Assembly: GCA_051652785.1 (NCBI GenBank) | Contig: JBOFUX010000041.1 | Location: 10,053 to 74,052 of the forward strand | DNA length: 64,000 nt | Reading direction: 5' to 3' | From: JAGNZR01 sp051652785 | GTDB taxonomy: Bacteria; Fusobacteriota; Fusobacteriia; Fusobacteriales; Fusobacteriaceae | In this document: one piece after another, positions 7,916 through 17,742 of the stretch | How positions within the stretch are numbered: the first letter of the stretch is position 1 | Layout: every line of letters starts with the position of its first letter | Notes under the pieces: generated by a model | What the model was told of the DNA's origin: nothing | The model's database searches: none | What the model saw: the letters and a program-made list of their open reading frames with translations, nothing else | Made by a program: the position numbers and the translations under genes

Positions 7916-9142
7916 TTAAAAAGCCCAATTACCATTTTCAAATATTGATATTCTTTTTCCATCTAAGGTTTCTCCTATAATTGAGAGATCTGAACTTCCA
8001 ATCATGAAGTCTACATGTGTAAGAGAAGTGTTTACTCCCTTCTCTTTTTTTTCTTTCTCTGTTAAGTTTTCTCCATTTTTAATACAACTTAAATAGGCTT
8101 CTCCTATGGCTAAATGACACGAAGCATTTTCATCATACAGTGTATTATAAAATATTATCCCTGATTTTGAAATTGGAGAATTAAAAGGAACTAATGCTAC
8201 TTCTCCTAAATATTTAGATCCCTCATCTGTTTCTACTAAATTTTTTAGTATTTCCTTTCCTTTTTCAGCATAGTACTCTATTATTTTTCCATCTTTAAAT
8301 TTAATTTTAAAATTATCTATTATATTTCCATTATAAACAAGTGGTTTAGAACTTATCACAGTCCCATTTACTCCTGTTTTTTTAGGAAGAGTAAAAACTT
8401 CTTCTGTGGGAATATTAGCAACAAAAATATTTCCTTTTTCATCTTTATCTCCTCCACCTGCCCAAATATGATTTTTAGGAAGTTCTATAGTTAAATCAGT
8501 TCCTAAAGAATTTTTATAGTATAAAAATTTAAACTGTTTTTCATTTAAAAACTTTTGTTTTTTACTTAAATTTAAATTATGCTCTTTCCAAGATTTTATA
8601 GGATCTTCTGTATTTATTCTAGTTACTTCAAAAATAGAATCCCATAAATTTAAAACAGCTTTCTCTTCAGCGACATCAGGAAAAACTTTTTTTGCCCATG
8701 ATTTTGTTGGAACTGATATAACACACCATTTATTTTTATTATTCATAATTCTTTCATAGTGAGATTTTAATGATTCTCTTCTAAGTATATTATATTTTGA
8801 CACTCTTGTAGGATTAATATCTTTTAATAGTGTTGGATCTGTTGCTGATATACTTAAAAAAGATGCTCCTTTTTCACTATAGTATTCCACTGATTCTGAT
8901 TGCCACTTAGGAATATTTTCAAATATATCATCACTTCCATAAAGATAACGTTCTTTAGATACTATATCGTCATTCCAAAATACAATTACTTCTTTTGCTT
9001 CTAATTTATATGCTTCTTTCACTATAAATCTAGTAAATTCAAATGTTTCTGTAGGAGAATTAACTATCAGTATATCTCCCTTCTTTATATTAACCCCAAT
9101 ATTAACTGCCAATTTTGCATACTTAATTAGCTTATCTTCCAT
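7916..9142 (-). CDS. M29 family aminopeptidase
   Basis: The 408-aa protein resembles thermophilic aminopeptidase T/AmpS. It has the N-terminal KYAKLAVNIGVNIKKGDILIVN, the middle ELPKNHIWAGGG, and metal-binding clusters near the end: ANIPTEEVFTLPKK, an early EVALVPFNSPI, and LTHVDFMIGSSDLSIIG near the C-terminus. M29 enzymes are cytoplasmic metallo-exopeptidases releasing N-terminal residues. A longer reading frame begins at a TTG at 9151, but the AAAGGAG box is ten bases from the ATG at 9142 and touches the TTG, so I place the start at 9142. The gene is the second of a pair after the hydrolase-fold gene. Confidence 0.9.
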   Translation of the reverse strand: MEDKLIKYAKLAVNIGVNIKKGDILIVNSPTETFEFTRFIVKEAYKLEAKEVIVFWNDDIVSKERYLYGSDDIFENIPKWQSESVEYYSEKGASFLSISATDPTLLKDINPTRVSKYNILRRESLKSHYERIMNNKNKWCVISVPTKSWAKKVFPDVAEEKAVLNLWDSIFEVTRINTEDPIKSWKEHNLNLSKKQKFLNEKQFKFLYYKNSLGTDLTIELPKNHIWAGGGDKDEKGNIFVANIPTEEVFTLPKKTGVNGTVISSKPLVYNGNIIDNFKIKFKDGKIIEYYAEKGKEILKNLVETDEGSKYLGEVALVPFNSPISKSGIIFYNTLYDENASCHLAIGEAYLSCIKNGENLTEKEKKEKGVNTSLTHVDFMIGSSDLSIIGETLDGKRISIFENGNWAF

Positions 9143-9159
9143 TATATTCAATCTCCTTT

Positions 9160-9837
9160 TTATTTACTTTTATCAGTTATAAATCTTCCCGTTTCTATAA
9201 AATCTAAAATATACTCTGCTGTTCCCTGTTTTTTATGTAATTCTTTATGCCCAAAAGGAATATTTAAAATTTCAAATTCTTCATTATCTTTTTCATTATC
9301 AAAAACAACTTCATCATTATTATAAATTCCATCATTATATGGTTTTAACCATTTTTGATATATTTTACTACTATGTTCAGTTCCTCTAATTATTCCAACT
9401 GCTGTATTTTCTGGTTTTTCTATCTTTTCTATCTCATTATTTAGAAATATTTTAAGAGGTTTGAATATAAAGCTCAAAGGTTTTATAAATATTTTTAATT
9501 TTTTTGTAATTATCGGAGTTTTTGTAGGAGAAGCTATTAAGAGCATTTTTACAAGAGAATTTTTTAATCCTTCTTTTTCAACTACCTTCCTAACTAGAAT
9601 ACCTCCAATACCGTATCCTATCAGTATAAGCTCTTCATGTTGTTCAAATTTACTTTCTTTTATGCTAATTATTTTTTCTTTTATTATTTTTTCACTAACT
9701 TCTATATTTTCAAAAGTTAACGGTAATTCTAAATTATCCACTCTAAATCCTAGATTTGAAAGAAAATTTTCAATAAAATTCATATCTTCACTAGATCCTA
9801 AAAATCCATGTACTAATAATATTCTATAAAAATCCAT
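9160..9837 (-). CDS. Alpha/beta hydrolase-fold protein lacking the nucleophile serine
   Basis: The 225-aa protein starts with the strand and oxyanion motif ILLVHGFLGSSEDM. At the nucleophile elbow it reads LIGYGIGG (residues 72-79). The usual pattern is G-x-S-x-G, so residue 76 is glycine where serine is expected. A late histidine (FGHKELH, near 195) matches the position of the catalytic histidine. The closest recognisable relatives are lipase- or RBBP9-like predicted hydrolases. The missing serine suggests loss of ester hydrolysis or a different role. It precedes the M29 aminopeptidase by nine bases and has a good AAGGAGA site. Confidence 0.7.
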   Translation of the reverse strand: MDFYRILLVHGFLGSSEDMNFIENFLSNLGFRVDNLELPLTFENIEVSEKIIKEKIISIKESKFEQHEELILIGYGIGGILVRKVVEKEGLKNSLVKMLLIASPTKTPIITKKLKIFIKPLSFIFKPLKIFLNNEIEKIEKPENTAVGIIRGTEHSSKIYQKWLKPYNDGIYNNDEVVFDNEKDNEEFEILNIPFGHKELHKKQGTAEYILDFIETGRFITDKSK

Positions 9838-9935
9838 AATAGTCTCCTTTTTGTTTTTCTTTAATTATAGACTAACATTAAAAAAAAAACAATTATAAAT
9901 ATAAATAAATATATTTTTAAAACTTTAAATATATT

Positions 9936-9964
9936 TTGACTTACAAATTATTTTGTAGTATAAT
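9936..9964 (+). promoter_or_regulatory. Promoter with palindromic operator for the TonB receptor
   Basis: TTGACT (9936-9941) and TATAAT (9959-9964) are separated by exactly 17 bases. The spacer holds the palindrome TACAAA-TTAT-TTTGTA (9942-9957). A dyad at this place is a typical repressor site. The repressor is unknown, and the dyad is not a clear Fur box. Confidence 0.65.
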
Positions 9965-10020
9965 ATTTCCATTATAAGATTTAATATATCATATTAAATA
10001 TCTAGGGAGGAAATTTTCAA

Positions 10021-12153
10021 ATGAAAAAATTATTATTGTTATCACTTTTTATTAGTGCACTTTCCAATGCTCAAGAAATACAGTTAAAAGAAACCTTAAT
10101 TACATCTTCAACTGGATTTGAAGAATCAGCAATGAAAGAAAATAAAAATGTTACTGTTATTACAAAGGAAGATTTAGAAAAAAAAGTTTATACTGATATT
10201 TCTGAAATTTTTAGAGACGCACCTAACGTAGTAGTTCAAAATACACACTTTGGACCTGTTATTGATCTAAGAGGTAATGGAGAAAGAGCAATTTCTAGAG
10301 TTAAAATTCTAGTTGATGGTATTTCTGCTAATCCTTTAGATGAATCTATGGGAGTTGTTCCTCTTAATACTATTCCATCAAATAGTATTGAAAGAATAGA
10401 AATTATTCCTGGAGGAGGAGCGGTTTTAAACGGCTCAGGAACAGCTGGAGGAATTATTAATATAATAACTAAATCCTCTGCTAGAAAAAACTTCTTTAAC
10501 AGTGAATTCGGCGGTCTTTCTTATGATACCCAAAAATATACAACTGCTGCAGGATATAATATAACAGATAGTTTATATGCTAATTTTGGTTATTCATATC
10601 TTATGGGGGAGGGATATAGAGATGGAGATAAAAGAGAAAATGGTGCCTTTAATGGTGGAATAGATTATAAAATAAATGATAAAAATAGAATCAGATTTCA
10701 AGGAAGTAAATTTTCTGGACGTGAAGATGGTTCTTATCCAATATCTAAGGAACTTTTAGCTCACGATAGAAGAAAAAAAGGTTTTTCTAGTGAATCAAAA
10801 ACTGAAAGGGAAGTATATAGTGTAGACTATGAATATAAAGCAACTGAGAATTTGACTTTACTTTCTACTTTTTATAAGCAAAATTATGAAAAAAACTTTA
10901 CTGATTTAATACATATGAAAACCTTTAACATAAAAATGGGAAGTATGCCTTTTCCTATTACCATGAAAGATGTTGATTCAGGTATGGATGGATTATTTAG
11001 TGAAAAAACTCAAGGTATAAAATTAAAAAGTAAATATAAGTATGAAAATGGTGAAATAATTTTAGGTTATGATTATAGTAAAACAGATTTAATAAGACAC
11101 AGTCTTGTAACTGCAGCAGGAAAAGGATTTATGAGTCCTAGTCCCAGTATGCAAATTCCTTTAGGAGATGTAGATGTAATTGTTGATTTACTTAATGATA
11201 TGTATAAAGAAACTCATGGATTTTATGGATTAAATAAATACAATTTAAACTCTGACTTACAACTTACAACAGGTTTAAGATTTGAAACTTCTACATATGG
11301 TGGGGATAGAATTAGTTCTACAACACCTTCTATGAATGGAAAGCCTGTTGGAACATTTGTTAACACTACTTCTTCAGATAAAACCGAAGAGAATTTTGCT
11401 GGAGAATTAGGACTTAACTATGCTTATAATTCTACAGGAAGTGTTTACACTAGATATGAAAGAGGATTTATTTCACCAGTTCCAGGTCAAGCGACAAACA
11501 AAATAGCAGGAGAATATTATGCTAATGATATAAAATCTGAAACATCTAATACATTTGAAGTTGGACTTAAAGATTTTATTGGAAATACTTTCGCTTCATT
11601 AGCCATCTTCACTACTTTTACAGATGATGAAATAACTATTCAGCAAGGAAATGTTCATAATCCCGCTACTAAAGAATGGATTTGGCTTAACCTTGATAAA
11701 ACTAGAAGAATAGGAACTGAATTATTTTTAGAGCAATATTTTGGAAAATTAACACTTAATCAAGGTATCACCTATGTTAATGCTAAAATCACCAAGGGAG
11801 AGTATAAAGGGGAAGATGTTCCTTTAGTTCCTGAAGGAAAAATAACATTAGGTGCTTCTTATAAATTTACAGAAAAATTTTCTACCGGATTACTTTTTAA
11901 TTATATAGGTAAAACAACAGTTAGAGAATATGATAGTGAGCATACGTTAACAACAAATAAAACATTTAAAACTGATATCTCATCTCATAACTTTACAAAC
12001 TTAAATTTTAATTATAAAGTAAACGACTATTTTTATTTAGGAGCAGGAGTTAATAATTTATTCAATAATAAATATAATTATACTGAAACGAGAAGTTCGG
12101 CAATTCCAGCACCAGAAAGAAACTATTATCTTTCTGGTAGTATAAAACTATAA
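10021..12153 (+). CDS. TonB-dependent outer membrane receptor
   Basis: The 710-aa protein has a signal peptide (MKKLLLLSLFISALSNA). A plug domain follows at about 40-150, with VTVITKEDLEKK, the LRGNGERAISRVKILVDGIS segment, IERIEIIPGGGAVLNGSGTAGGIINIITK at its end, then a long beta-barrel. The barrel ends with the receptor pattern AGVNNLFNNKYNY and a final strand NYYLSGSIKL. Such receptors import siderophores, heme, cobalamin or glycans with TonB energy. The ligand is not readable here, and no transporter genes are adjacent. It is monocistronic, with its own promoter and a strong terminator. Confidence 0.92.
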   Translation: MKKLLLLSLFISALSNAQEIQLKETLITSSTGFEESAMKENKNVTVITKEDLEKKVYTDISEIFRDAPNVVVQNTHFGPVIDLRGNGERAISRVKILVDGISANPLDESMGVVPLNTIPSNSIERIEIIPGGGAVLNGSGTAGGIINIITKSSARKNFFNSEFGGLSYDTQKYTTAAGYNITDSLYANFGYSYLMGEGYRDGDKRENGAFNGGIDYKINDKNRIRFQGSKFSGREDGSYPISKELLAHDRRKKGFSSESKTEREVYSVDYEYKATENLTLLSTFYKQNYEKNFTDLIHMKTFNIKMGSMPFPITMKDVDSGMDGLFSEKTQGIKLKSKYKYENGEIILGYDYSKTDLIRHSLVTAAGKGFMSPSPSMQIPLGDVDVIVDLLNDMYKETHGFYGLNKYNLNSDLQLTTGLRFETSTYGGDRISSTTPSMNGKPVGTFVNTTSSDKTEENFAGELGLNYAYNSTGSVYTRYERGFISPVPGQATNKIAGEYYANDIKSETSNTFEVGLKDFIGNTFASLAIFTTFTDDEITIQQGNVHNPATKEWIWLNLDKTRRIGTELFLEQYFGKLTLNQGITYVNAKITKGEYKGEDVPLVPEGKITLGASYKFTEKFSTGLLFNYIGKTTVREYDSEHTLTTNKTFKTDISSHNFTNLNFNYKVNDYFYLGAGVNNLFNNKYNYTETRSSAIPAPERNYYLSGSIKL

Positions 12154-12202
12154 TAATCCCCCCCTTCTAATAGACTTAGAGGGGGGGATTATTATAGTTT
12201 TT
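12148..12202. terminator. Bidirectional terminator between TonB receptor and aqpZ
   Basis: CTATAATAATCCCCCCC (12148-12164) and GGGGGGGATTATTATAG (12181-12197) form a perfect 17-bp stem including seven consecutive G-C pairs, followed by a T run on the plus strand. The receptor stop codon lies inside the left arm. The aqpZ stop is 12 bases beyond the T run, so it may serve both genes. Confidence 0.85.
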
Positions 12203-12213
12203 ATCTATTGTAT

Positions 12214-12900
12214 TTACTCATTATTTAAAAATTTATAAGTAATTCCACCAATAATAGCTCCAATAATAGGTGCTACCCAGAATAACCAAAGTTGAGAAAT
12301 TGCCCCTCCACCTACAAAAATAGCTACTGCTGTACTACGTGCAGGATTTACTGATGTATTTGTTACTGGAATACTTATTAAATGAATTAATGTTAAAGCT
12401 AAACCAATAGAAATTGGAGCAAAACCTTTAACTGCATCTTTTTTGGTAACACCCATTATTACAAAAATAAATCCTGCTGTTAATACAATTTCAATCACTA
12501 AAGCTGATAATAGAGTGTATCCACCTGGTGAATGAATTCCATAACCATTAGTAGCAAAACCACTATCTAAAGAAAACCCTGCTATTCCACTAGCAACAAT
12601 ATATAAAATAGTTGCTCCAAAAATTCCACCTAAAACCTGAAATAATATATAAGGAAGTAATTCTTTTTTATTAAAACGTCCTCCCACTGCTAAGCCTATA
12701 GAAACTGCAGGATTTAAATGACAACCTGAAATATCTCCAATTGCATAAGCCATAGTAAGAACACTCAGTCCAAAAGCTAAAGAAACACCTGTAAACCCAA
12801 TTCCTAACTCTGGAAATCCTGCTGCTAAAACTGCACTTCCACATCCACCTATAACTAGCCATGCTGTACCTATAAACTCTGCTAACAACTTCTTTTTCAT
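12214..12900 (-). CDS. aqpZ: Aquaporin Z family water channel
   Basis: The 228-aa protein has six membrane segments and both NPA boxes in characteristic contexts: HLNPAVSIG (about 62-70) and NPARSTAVAIF (about 184-194). The sequence AEFIGTAWLVIGGCGSAVLAA at the N-terminus is typical of AqpZ. The arginine after the second NPA and the surrounding residues fit the narrow water-selective filter rather than a glycerol facilitator, where NPARD is usual. It is transcribed alone. Confidence 0.93.
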   Translation of the reverse strand: MKKKLLAEFIGTAWLVIGGCGSAVLAAGFPELGIGFTGVSLAFGLSVLTMAYAIGDISGCHLNPAVSIGLAVGGRFNKKELLPYILFQVLGGIFGATILYIVASGIAGFSLDSGFATNGYGIHSPGGYTLLSALVIEIVLTAGFIFVIMGVTKKDAVKGFAPISIGLALTLIHLISIPVTNTSVNPARSTAVAIFVGGGAISQLWLFWVAPIIGAIIGGITYKFLNNE

Positions 12901-13022
12901 TTTTCCTCCAAGTAATTTTTTATATTATAGAATATTTTATAATATTCCTAAGTTGTTATTATACCATGAAAAATGAAAATAAAAAATTATTTTATAGTTT
13001 CTTATAGCTATTCACACTACAT

Positions 13023-15401
13023 TTAATCTATTTTTTGTGGTTCTATATGCCATATTTCATTTGAGTATTGAAGAATTGTTCTATCTGAGGAAAATTTTCC
13101 TGCATTACATATATTTAGCCATGCTTTTTTTGCCCAAGCTAGTTTATCACTATATAGAAGATTTACTTTTTTCTGAGTATTTCTATATTCTTCAAAATCC
13201 TTTAATACATAATATTCATCAGCACTATGCCAATCTGTTCCATTCATTAATGAGTCATATATTTCTCTAAACATCCCTGTTCCATCATCAGAAAATGTTC
13301 CATCTATTAGGGAATCTATTACTGATTTTAATCCTTCTACATTTGAATAGATATCCCACGGGTTATATCCTTCTATTTTTTTTATATCTTCCACTGTAAG
13401 ACCAAAAATAAAATTATTTTCTAAACCAGCTTCTTCCACTATTTCAATATTTGCACCATCTAATGTACCTAGTGTTAATGCTCCATTTAGCATAAATTTC
13501 ATATTACCTGTTCCTGAAGCTTCCTTTCCTGCTGTGGAAATTTGTTCTGAAATATCTGCGGAAGGGAATAATTTATGTGCTACAGATACACGATAGTTTT
13601 CTATAAAAATAACTTTTATTTTATTATTTACTTGAGAATCATTATCTATTTTTTTTGCAACTTCATTTATTAATTTTATTATAGCTTTAGCTCTTCTATA
13701 TCCTGGTGCAGCTTTTGATCCAAATATGTATGTTACAGGCTCCATTTGAATACTAGGATTTACTTTTATCTTATTGTATAAATCTATAATTTGAAAAATA
13801 TTTAAAAGTTGTCTTTTGTATTCATGCAATCTTTTAACTTGAATATCAAAAATAGATTCTGGATTTATCTCTATATTTTGATTTTCTTTTAGATATTTTG
13901 CTAGCTGATTTTTTTTTATATTTTTTATATTAAGAAATTTTTCTAGTATTTCTTCATCATTAGAATATTTTTCTAATTTTTTTAATTGTGTTAAATCTAA
14001 TATCCAATCTTTTCCTATAAGTTTTGTTATTAACTCTGAAAGTTCAGGGTTTGAAAGTAATAACCATCTTCTTTGAGTTATTCCATTTGTTTTATTTTGA
14101 AATTTTTCTGGATAAAATTCGTACCATTCTTTTAGCTCTTCTGTTTTTAGAATTTCAGTATGAATAGAGGCTACCCCGTTTACATAGGAGCTTCCGTAAA
14201 TAGCAAGCCATGCCATATGAATAAGTTCCCCTTGAATAATAGACATTCTATTTTGTCTATCATAATCTCCGGGATATTTTTCTTCAAGAGCAAATTTCAA
14301 TTGGTTATTTATCCCCAATATTATTTCATAAATTCTTGGTAATATCTCTTTATATAATCCTATCCACCATTTTTCTAATGCTTCTGCTAATATTGTGTGA
14401 TTTGTATAAGCAAAAGTTTTAATAACTATTGACCACGCTAAAGTCCACTCAACCTCTTCTACATCACATAGTAGTCTCATTAACTCAGGAACAGCTATTG
14501 TTGGATGTGTATCATTTAATTGAATTACTGTAAATTCTGGTAATCTAGTAAAGTCTTTTCCATGAACTTTTTTAAATTTTCTTAATATATCTTGTAAAGA
14601 TGCTGATACAAAGAAATATTGTTGACGTAATCTCAGTAATTTTCCTTCGTTTGTTGAGTCATTTGGATAGAGTACCCTTGAAATATCTTCAGCTCTATTT
14701 GCTTTCCAAAGAGCTTTATTATAGTCTTGATCATTAAATGCATTATAATCTAAATCTTCTGTTGGAAGGGACTCCCACAGTCTTAACGTATTTATATTGT
14801 TCGTTCCATATCCAATTATTGGTGTATCATAAGGTATTGCTCGAACAGAAAAATCTGAAAAATCTACTTTTACTTCCTCACATATTTTTTTTACAGACCA
14901 TGGATCACCATATTTCAACCAAGTTTCAGGCTTCTCAACTTGAAATCCATTTTCTATTTTTTGATTAAAAATACCATTTTTATACCTAATACTATAACCT
15001 TTACCTGGTAAATTTAAAGTTGCTAAAGAATCAATAAAACAAGCAGCAAGTCTTCCTAATCCGCCATTTCCTGTCCCTGCATCATCTTCTTCCTCTTCAA
15101 TTAAATTATAATCTATTTCAAGTTCTTCAAAGGCTTTTTTTACACTTTTTATAATTCCTAAATTTATCAAATTATTTCCCAGTGCTCTTCCCATTAAAAA
15201 TTCTGAAGAAAAATAATGTGCCTGTTTTACACTCACATATTTTTCTGCTGTTTCTAACCACTTTTCACTAATTGATTCTACTATTGTTCTAGCTAAAGCA
15301 AGATAAATATCATGTTTTTCTGCATTTTCAATTCTTTTTCCAGCATCAACCAAAAGATGTTTTTTTATTCCATCTTTCAATTGCTTTTTATTTAATTTCA
15401 T
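13023..15401 (-). CDS. glgP: Glycogen/maltodextrin phosphorylase
   Basis: The 792-aa GT35 enzyme cleaves terminal alpha-1,4-glucosyl units from glycogen or maltodextrin with phosphate, giving glucose-1-phosphate. The N-terminal half has VKQAHYFSSEFLMGRALGNNL and GNGGLGRLAACFIDSLATL. The pyridoxal-phosphate site is EASGTGNMKFMLNGALTLGTLDGANIEI, with the cofactor lysine in NMKF. Length matches the family. It is the last gene of the PTS-malQ-trmB-glgP operon, with an AGGAGG site, and its context argues for maltodextrin rather than dedicated glycogen breakdown. No glycogen synthesis genes are nearby. Confidence 0.96.
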   Translation of the reverse strand: MKLNKKQLKDGIKKHLLVDAGKRIENAEKHDIYLALARTIVESISEKWLETAEKYVSVKQAHYFSSEFLMGRALGNNLINLGIIKSVKKAFEELEIDYNLIEEEEDDAGTGNGGLGRLAACFIDSLATLNLPGKGYSIRYKNGIFNQKIENGFQVEKPETWLKYGDPWSVKKICEEVKVDFSDFSVRAIPYDTPIIGYGTNNINTLRLWESLPTEDLDYNAFNDQDYNKALWKANRAEDISRVLYPNDSTNEGKLLRLRQQYFFVSASLQDILRKFKKVHGKDFTRLPEFTVIQLNDTHPTIAVPELMRLLCDVEEVEWTLAWSIVIKTFAYTNHTILAEALEKWWIGLYKEILPRIYEIILGINNQLKFALEEKYPGDYDRQNRMSIIQGELIHMAWLAIYGSSYVNGVASIHTEILKTEELKEWYEFYPEKFQNKTNGITQRRWLLLSNPELSELITKLIGKDWILDLTQLKKLEKYSNDEEILEKFLNIKNIKKNQLAKYLKENQNIEINPESIFDIQVKRLHEYKRQLLNIFQIIDLYNKIKVNPSIQMEPVTYIFGSKAAPGYRRAKAIIKLINEVAKKIDNDSQVNNKIKVIFIENYRVSVAHKLFPSADISEQISTAGKEASGTGNMKFMLNGALTLGTLDGANIEIVEEAGLENNFIFGLTVEDIKKIEGYNPWDIYSNVEGLKSVIDSLIDGTFSDDGTGMFREIYDSLMNGTDWHSADEYYVLKDFEEYRNTQKKVNLLYSDKLAWAKKAWLNICNAGKFSSDRTILQYSNEIWHIEPQKID

Positions 15402-15434
15402 AATTCCCTCCTAAATATTTTTAAATTTCATTCT

Positions 15435-16232
15435 CTAATTTTGAACAGATAATTCTTGCATAGAATGTAAATTTATTTCTTTCCAAAAATTACCATTATA
15501 ATTTTCTGCAAGTTTCATTATATAAATATCATTATGAATATGTTCGGCTACTATATAAACAAGAAGTTTATTCTCAGAATATGTACCACTAAATTTACCA
15601 CTATAGTTACTAGCTATTATAGCCTTTTTCATATCAGAAACAACTAAAATTCTTTTATTTTCTTGGGTTTCTTCTTCTTTAATTTCATTTCTATAATAAA
15701 CTTCTATTCCCAATTCTTCATAATTTTCTTTTTTAAAACTAAAAAGAATAACTCTAATCCCTCTTTCTTTCAAAGTTTTAAAAATATCTTTAAATTTTTT
15801 TAAGTCCCAATTAGTATTTATATATATCTCTTTTTCGCTGCTACTTAGCATTTGAGAAATTCTTTCTATCACTCCTCTTTCAGAATTTAAATTATAAAAT
15901 TGAGATTCTGAGGAATTTACATTAACCTCTTTGAATTCTTTTTCTAAAATCTTAGCCGCATTGTTCATCTCTTCTTTTGCTCTTTTCAAAAGTAATTTCG
16001 GATCTATTGCCACATAATAAGTTATTTCCCCTTCTTGTAAAGATAAAATATATCCTTTAGATGATAATTTTGCTAAAATATCATAAACAGTACTCCTAGG
16101 ATACCCTAATTTTTTAGCTATTTTAGAGCCATTAGAAGATGGGCTCTTAATTAATTCATAATAAACTTCGCTTTCTTTTAACGACAATCCTAATTTTTCT
16201 AAATTTATAATTATATTTTGTCTCTTGTCCAA
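15435..16232 (-). CDS. TrmB family sugar-responsive regulator
   Basis: The 265-aa protein has an N-terminal TrmB winged helix (LEKLGLSLKESEVYYELIKSP...AKKLGYPRSTVYDILAKLSSKGYI, residues 9-55), a coiled linker and a C-terminal effector domain. TrmB proteins, first studied in Thermococcus/Pyrococcus, regulate maltose and trehalose genes. Here the gene lies between malQ and glgP, which supports maltodextrin control. Translation begins at a TTG (16230-16232). The SD GAGGTGA overlaps the malQ stop codon, indicating coupling. Confidence 0.85.
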   Translation of the reverse strand: MDKRQNIIINLEKLGLSLKESEVYYELIKSPSSNGSKIAKKLGYPRSTVYDILAKLSSKGYILSLQEGEITYYVAIDPKLLLKRAKEEMNNAAKILEKEFKEVNVNSSESQFYNLNSERGVIERISQMLSSSEKEIYINTNWDLKKFKDIFKTLKERGIRVILFSFKKENYEELGIEVYYRNEIKEEETQENKRILVVSDMKKAIIASNYSGKFSGTYSENKLLVYIVAEHIHNDIYIMKLAENYNGNFWKEINLHSMQELSVQN

Positions 16233-16236
16233 AATT

Positions 16237-17727
16237 TCACCTCATATTTTTCTTAGTTATTTTCTTTAATCTTTTTGCTAACTTCAATGTTAAATCTTCC
16301 TCTTTAAATCTCCATTGCCAATTTTCTGATGATGTTGAAGGTATATTCATTCTTGAGTTATTGTCAAGTCCTAATAAATCTTGCATTTGAGTTAGTGCCA
16401 TTAAAGATTTACTACTCCAAACAGCTTCTATAAACTTCCAATTTATTTCATCAGAAATAACAAACTCCATTTCACCTAAATACTCATCACATTTTCTCTT
16501 GTCTGATTTTTTTACATTCTCATACCAACCTACAACGGTTTCATTATCATGAGTTCCTGTATATGCAACTGAATTTTCTAAATATTTATGTGGTAAGTAA
16601 TCACTTTCTTCTTTAGAATCAAAGGCAAATAATAAAATTTTCATTCCTGGGTAACCACTTTCAATTAACAATTGCTGTACTTCTAATGTTAAAAAACCTA
16701 AATCTTCTGCTATTATTGGCATATCTCCTAAAGAATTTTTTATTGTGTTAAACAATTTAATTCCCGGTCCTTTTTCCCATTGCCCTTTAGCAGCAGTTTT
16801 TGAATTAGCAGGAATAGACCAGTATGACTCAAAACCTCTAAAATGATCAATTCTTACAATATCATGAAGATTAAAACAAGATTTTATTCTTTCTACCCAC
16901 CATACATATTCATTTTTCTCTATATTAGACCAATCGTATAAAGGATTCCCCCATAATTGTCCATCAATACTAAAATTATCTGGAGGACAGCCTGCTACTC
17001 TGGTAGAATTTTTATTTTTATCAAATAAAAACATCTCACTTTTGGACCATGCATCACTGCTGTCAGAAGCTACAAATATAGGAATATCACCTATAATTTT
17101 TATATTCTTTGAATTAGCATATTTTTTTAATTTTTTCCATTGTTTATAGAATATGTATTGTAGAAAAATATAGAACTCAATCTCTTTTTTCAATTCTTTT
17201 TTTATATTTAATATGGATTCTTTTTCTCTATTTTTATATTCACTTGACCACTCATTCCAATTTTTTTGATTAAATTTTTCTTTTAATGCCATAAATAAAC
17301 AGTAGTCTTCTAACCAATATTTTTCTTTTTTTTGAAAAATAATTGTTTCTTTTGATCTATTTTTTTTTATAAAACATTCATAAGATTTTCTTAATATAGG
17401 AAATTTATAAGTATATATATCCCCATAATTTATACTTCCTTTCTTATTTATTCTTTCTAAAATCTCTATATCTTCTCTTTCTAAAAGTTCTTCTTCCACT
17501 AAATTTTCTACATCAATAAAATATGGATTTCCTGCAAAAGAAGAAAATGATTGATAAGGAGAGTTCCCATATCCAGTTGGTCCTATTGGAAGTACTTGCC
17601 ACAATTTTTGTTCTGCATTTTCTAAAAAATCTACAAATTCGTATGCTTTTATTCCTAAATCCCCAATTCCATATGCACTAGGAAGGGAACTTATATGTAC
17701 AAGTATACCACTTTCTCTTTCGAACAT
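16237..17727 (-). CDS. malQ: 4-alpha-glucanotransferase (amylomaltase)
   Basis: The 496-aa GH77 enzyme transfers maltodextrin segments between acceptors, releasing glucose. Family motifs visible are ESGILVHISSLPSAYGIGDLG at the start, GDIPIFVASDSSDAWS, RIDHFRGF (the aspartate is the catalytic nucleophile), IAEDLGF (acid/base glutamate) and YTGTHDNETVVGW. Length is typical. It follows the PTS gene by 15 bases and overlaps regulation with trmB. Together with GlgP it would convert linear maltodextrins to glucose and glucose-1-phosphate. Confidence 0.96.
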   Translation of the reverse strand: MFERESGILVHISSLPSAYGIGDLGIKAYEFVDFLENAEQKLWQVLPIGPTGYGNSPYQSFSSFAGNPYFIDVENLVEEELLEREDIEILERINKKGSINYGDIYTYKFPILRKSYECFIKKNRSKETIIFQKKEKYWLEDYCLFMALKEKFNQKNWNEWSSEYKNREKESILNIKKELKKEIEFYIFLQYIFYKQWKKLKKYANSKNIKIIGDIPIFVASDSSDAWSKSEMFLFDKNKNSTRVAGCPPDNFSIDGQLWGNPLYDWSNIEKNEYVWWVERIKSCFNLHDIVRIDHFRGFESYWSIPANSKTAAKGQWEKGPGIKLFNTIKNSLGDMPIIAEDLGFLTLEVQQLLIESGYPGMKILLFAFDSKEESDYLPHKYLENSVAYTGTHDNETVVGWYENVKKSDKRKCDEYLGEMEFVISDEINWKFIEAVWSSKSLMALTQMQDLLGLDNNSRMNIPSTSSENWQWRFKEEDLTLKLAKRLKKITKKNMR

Positions 17728-17742
17728 TTTTACAACCCCTTT

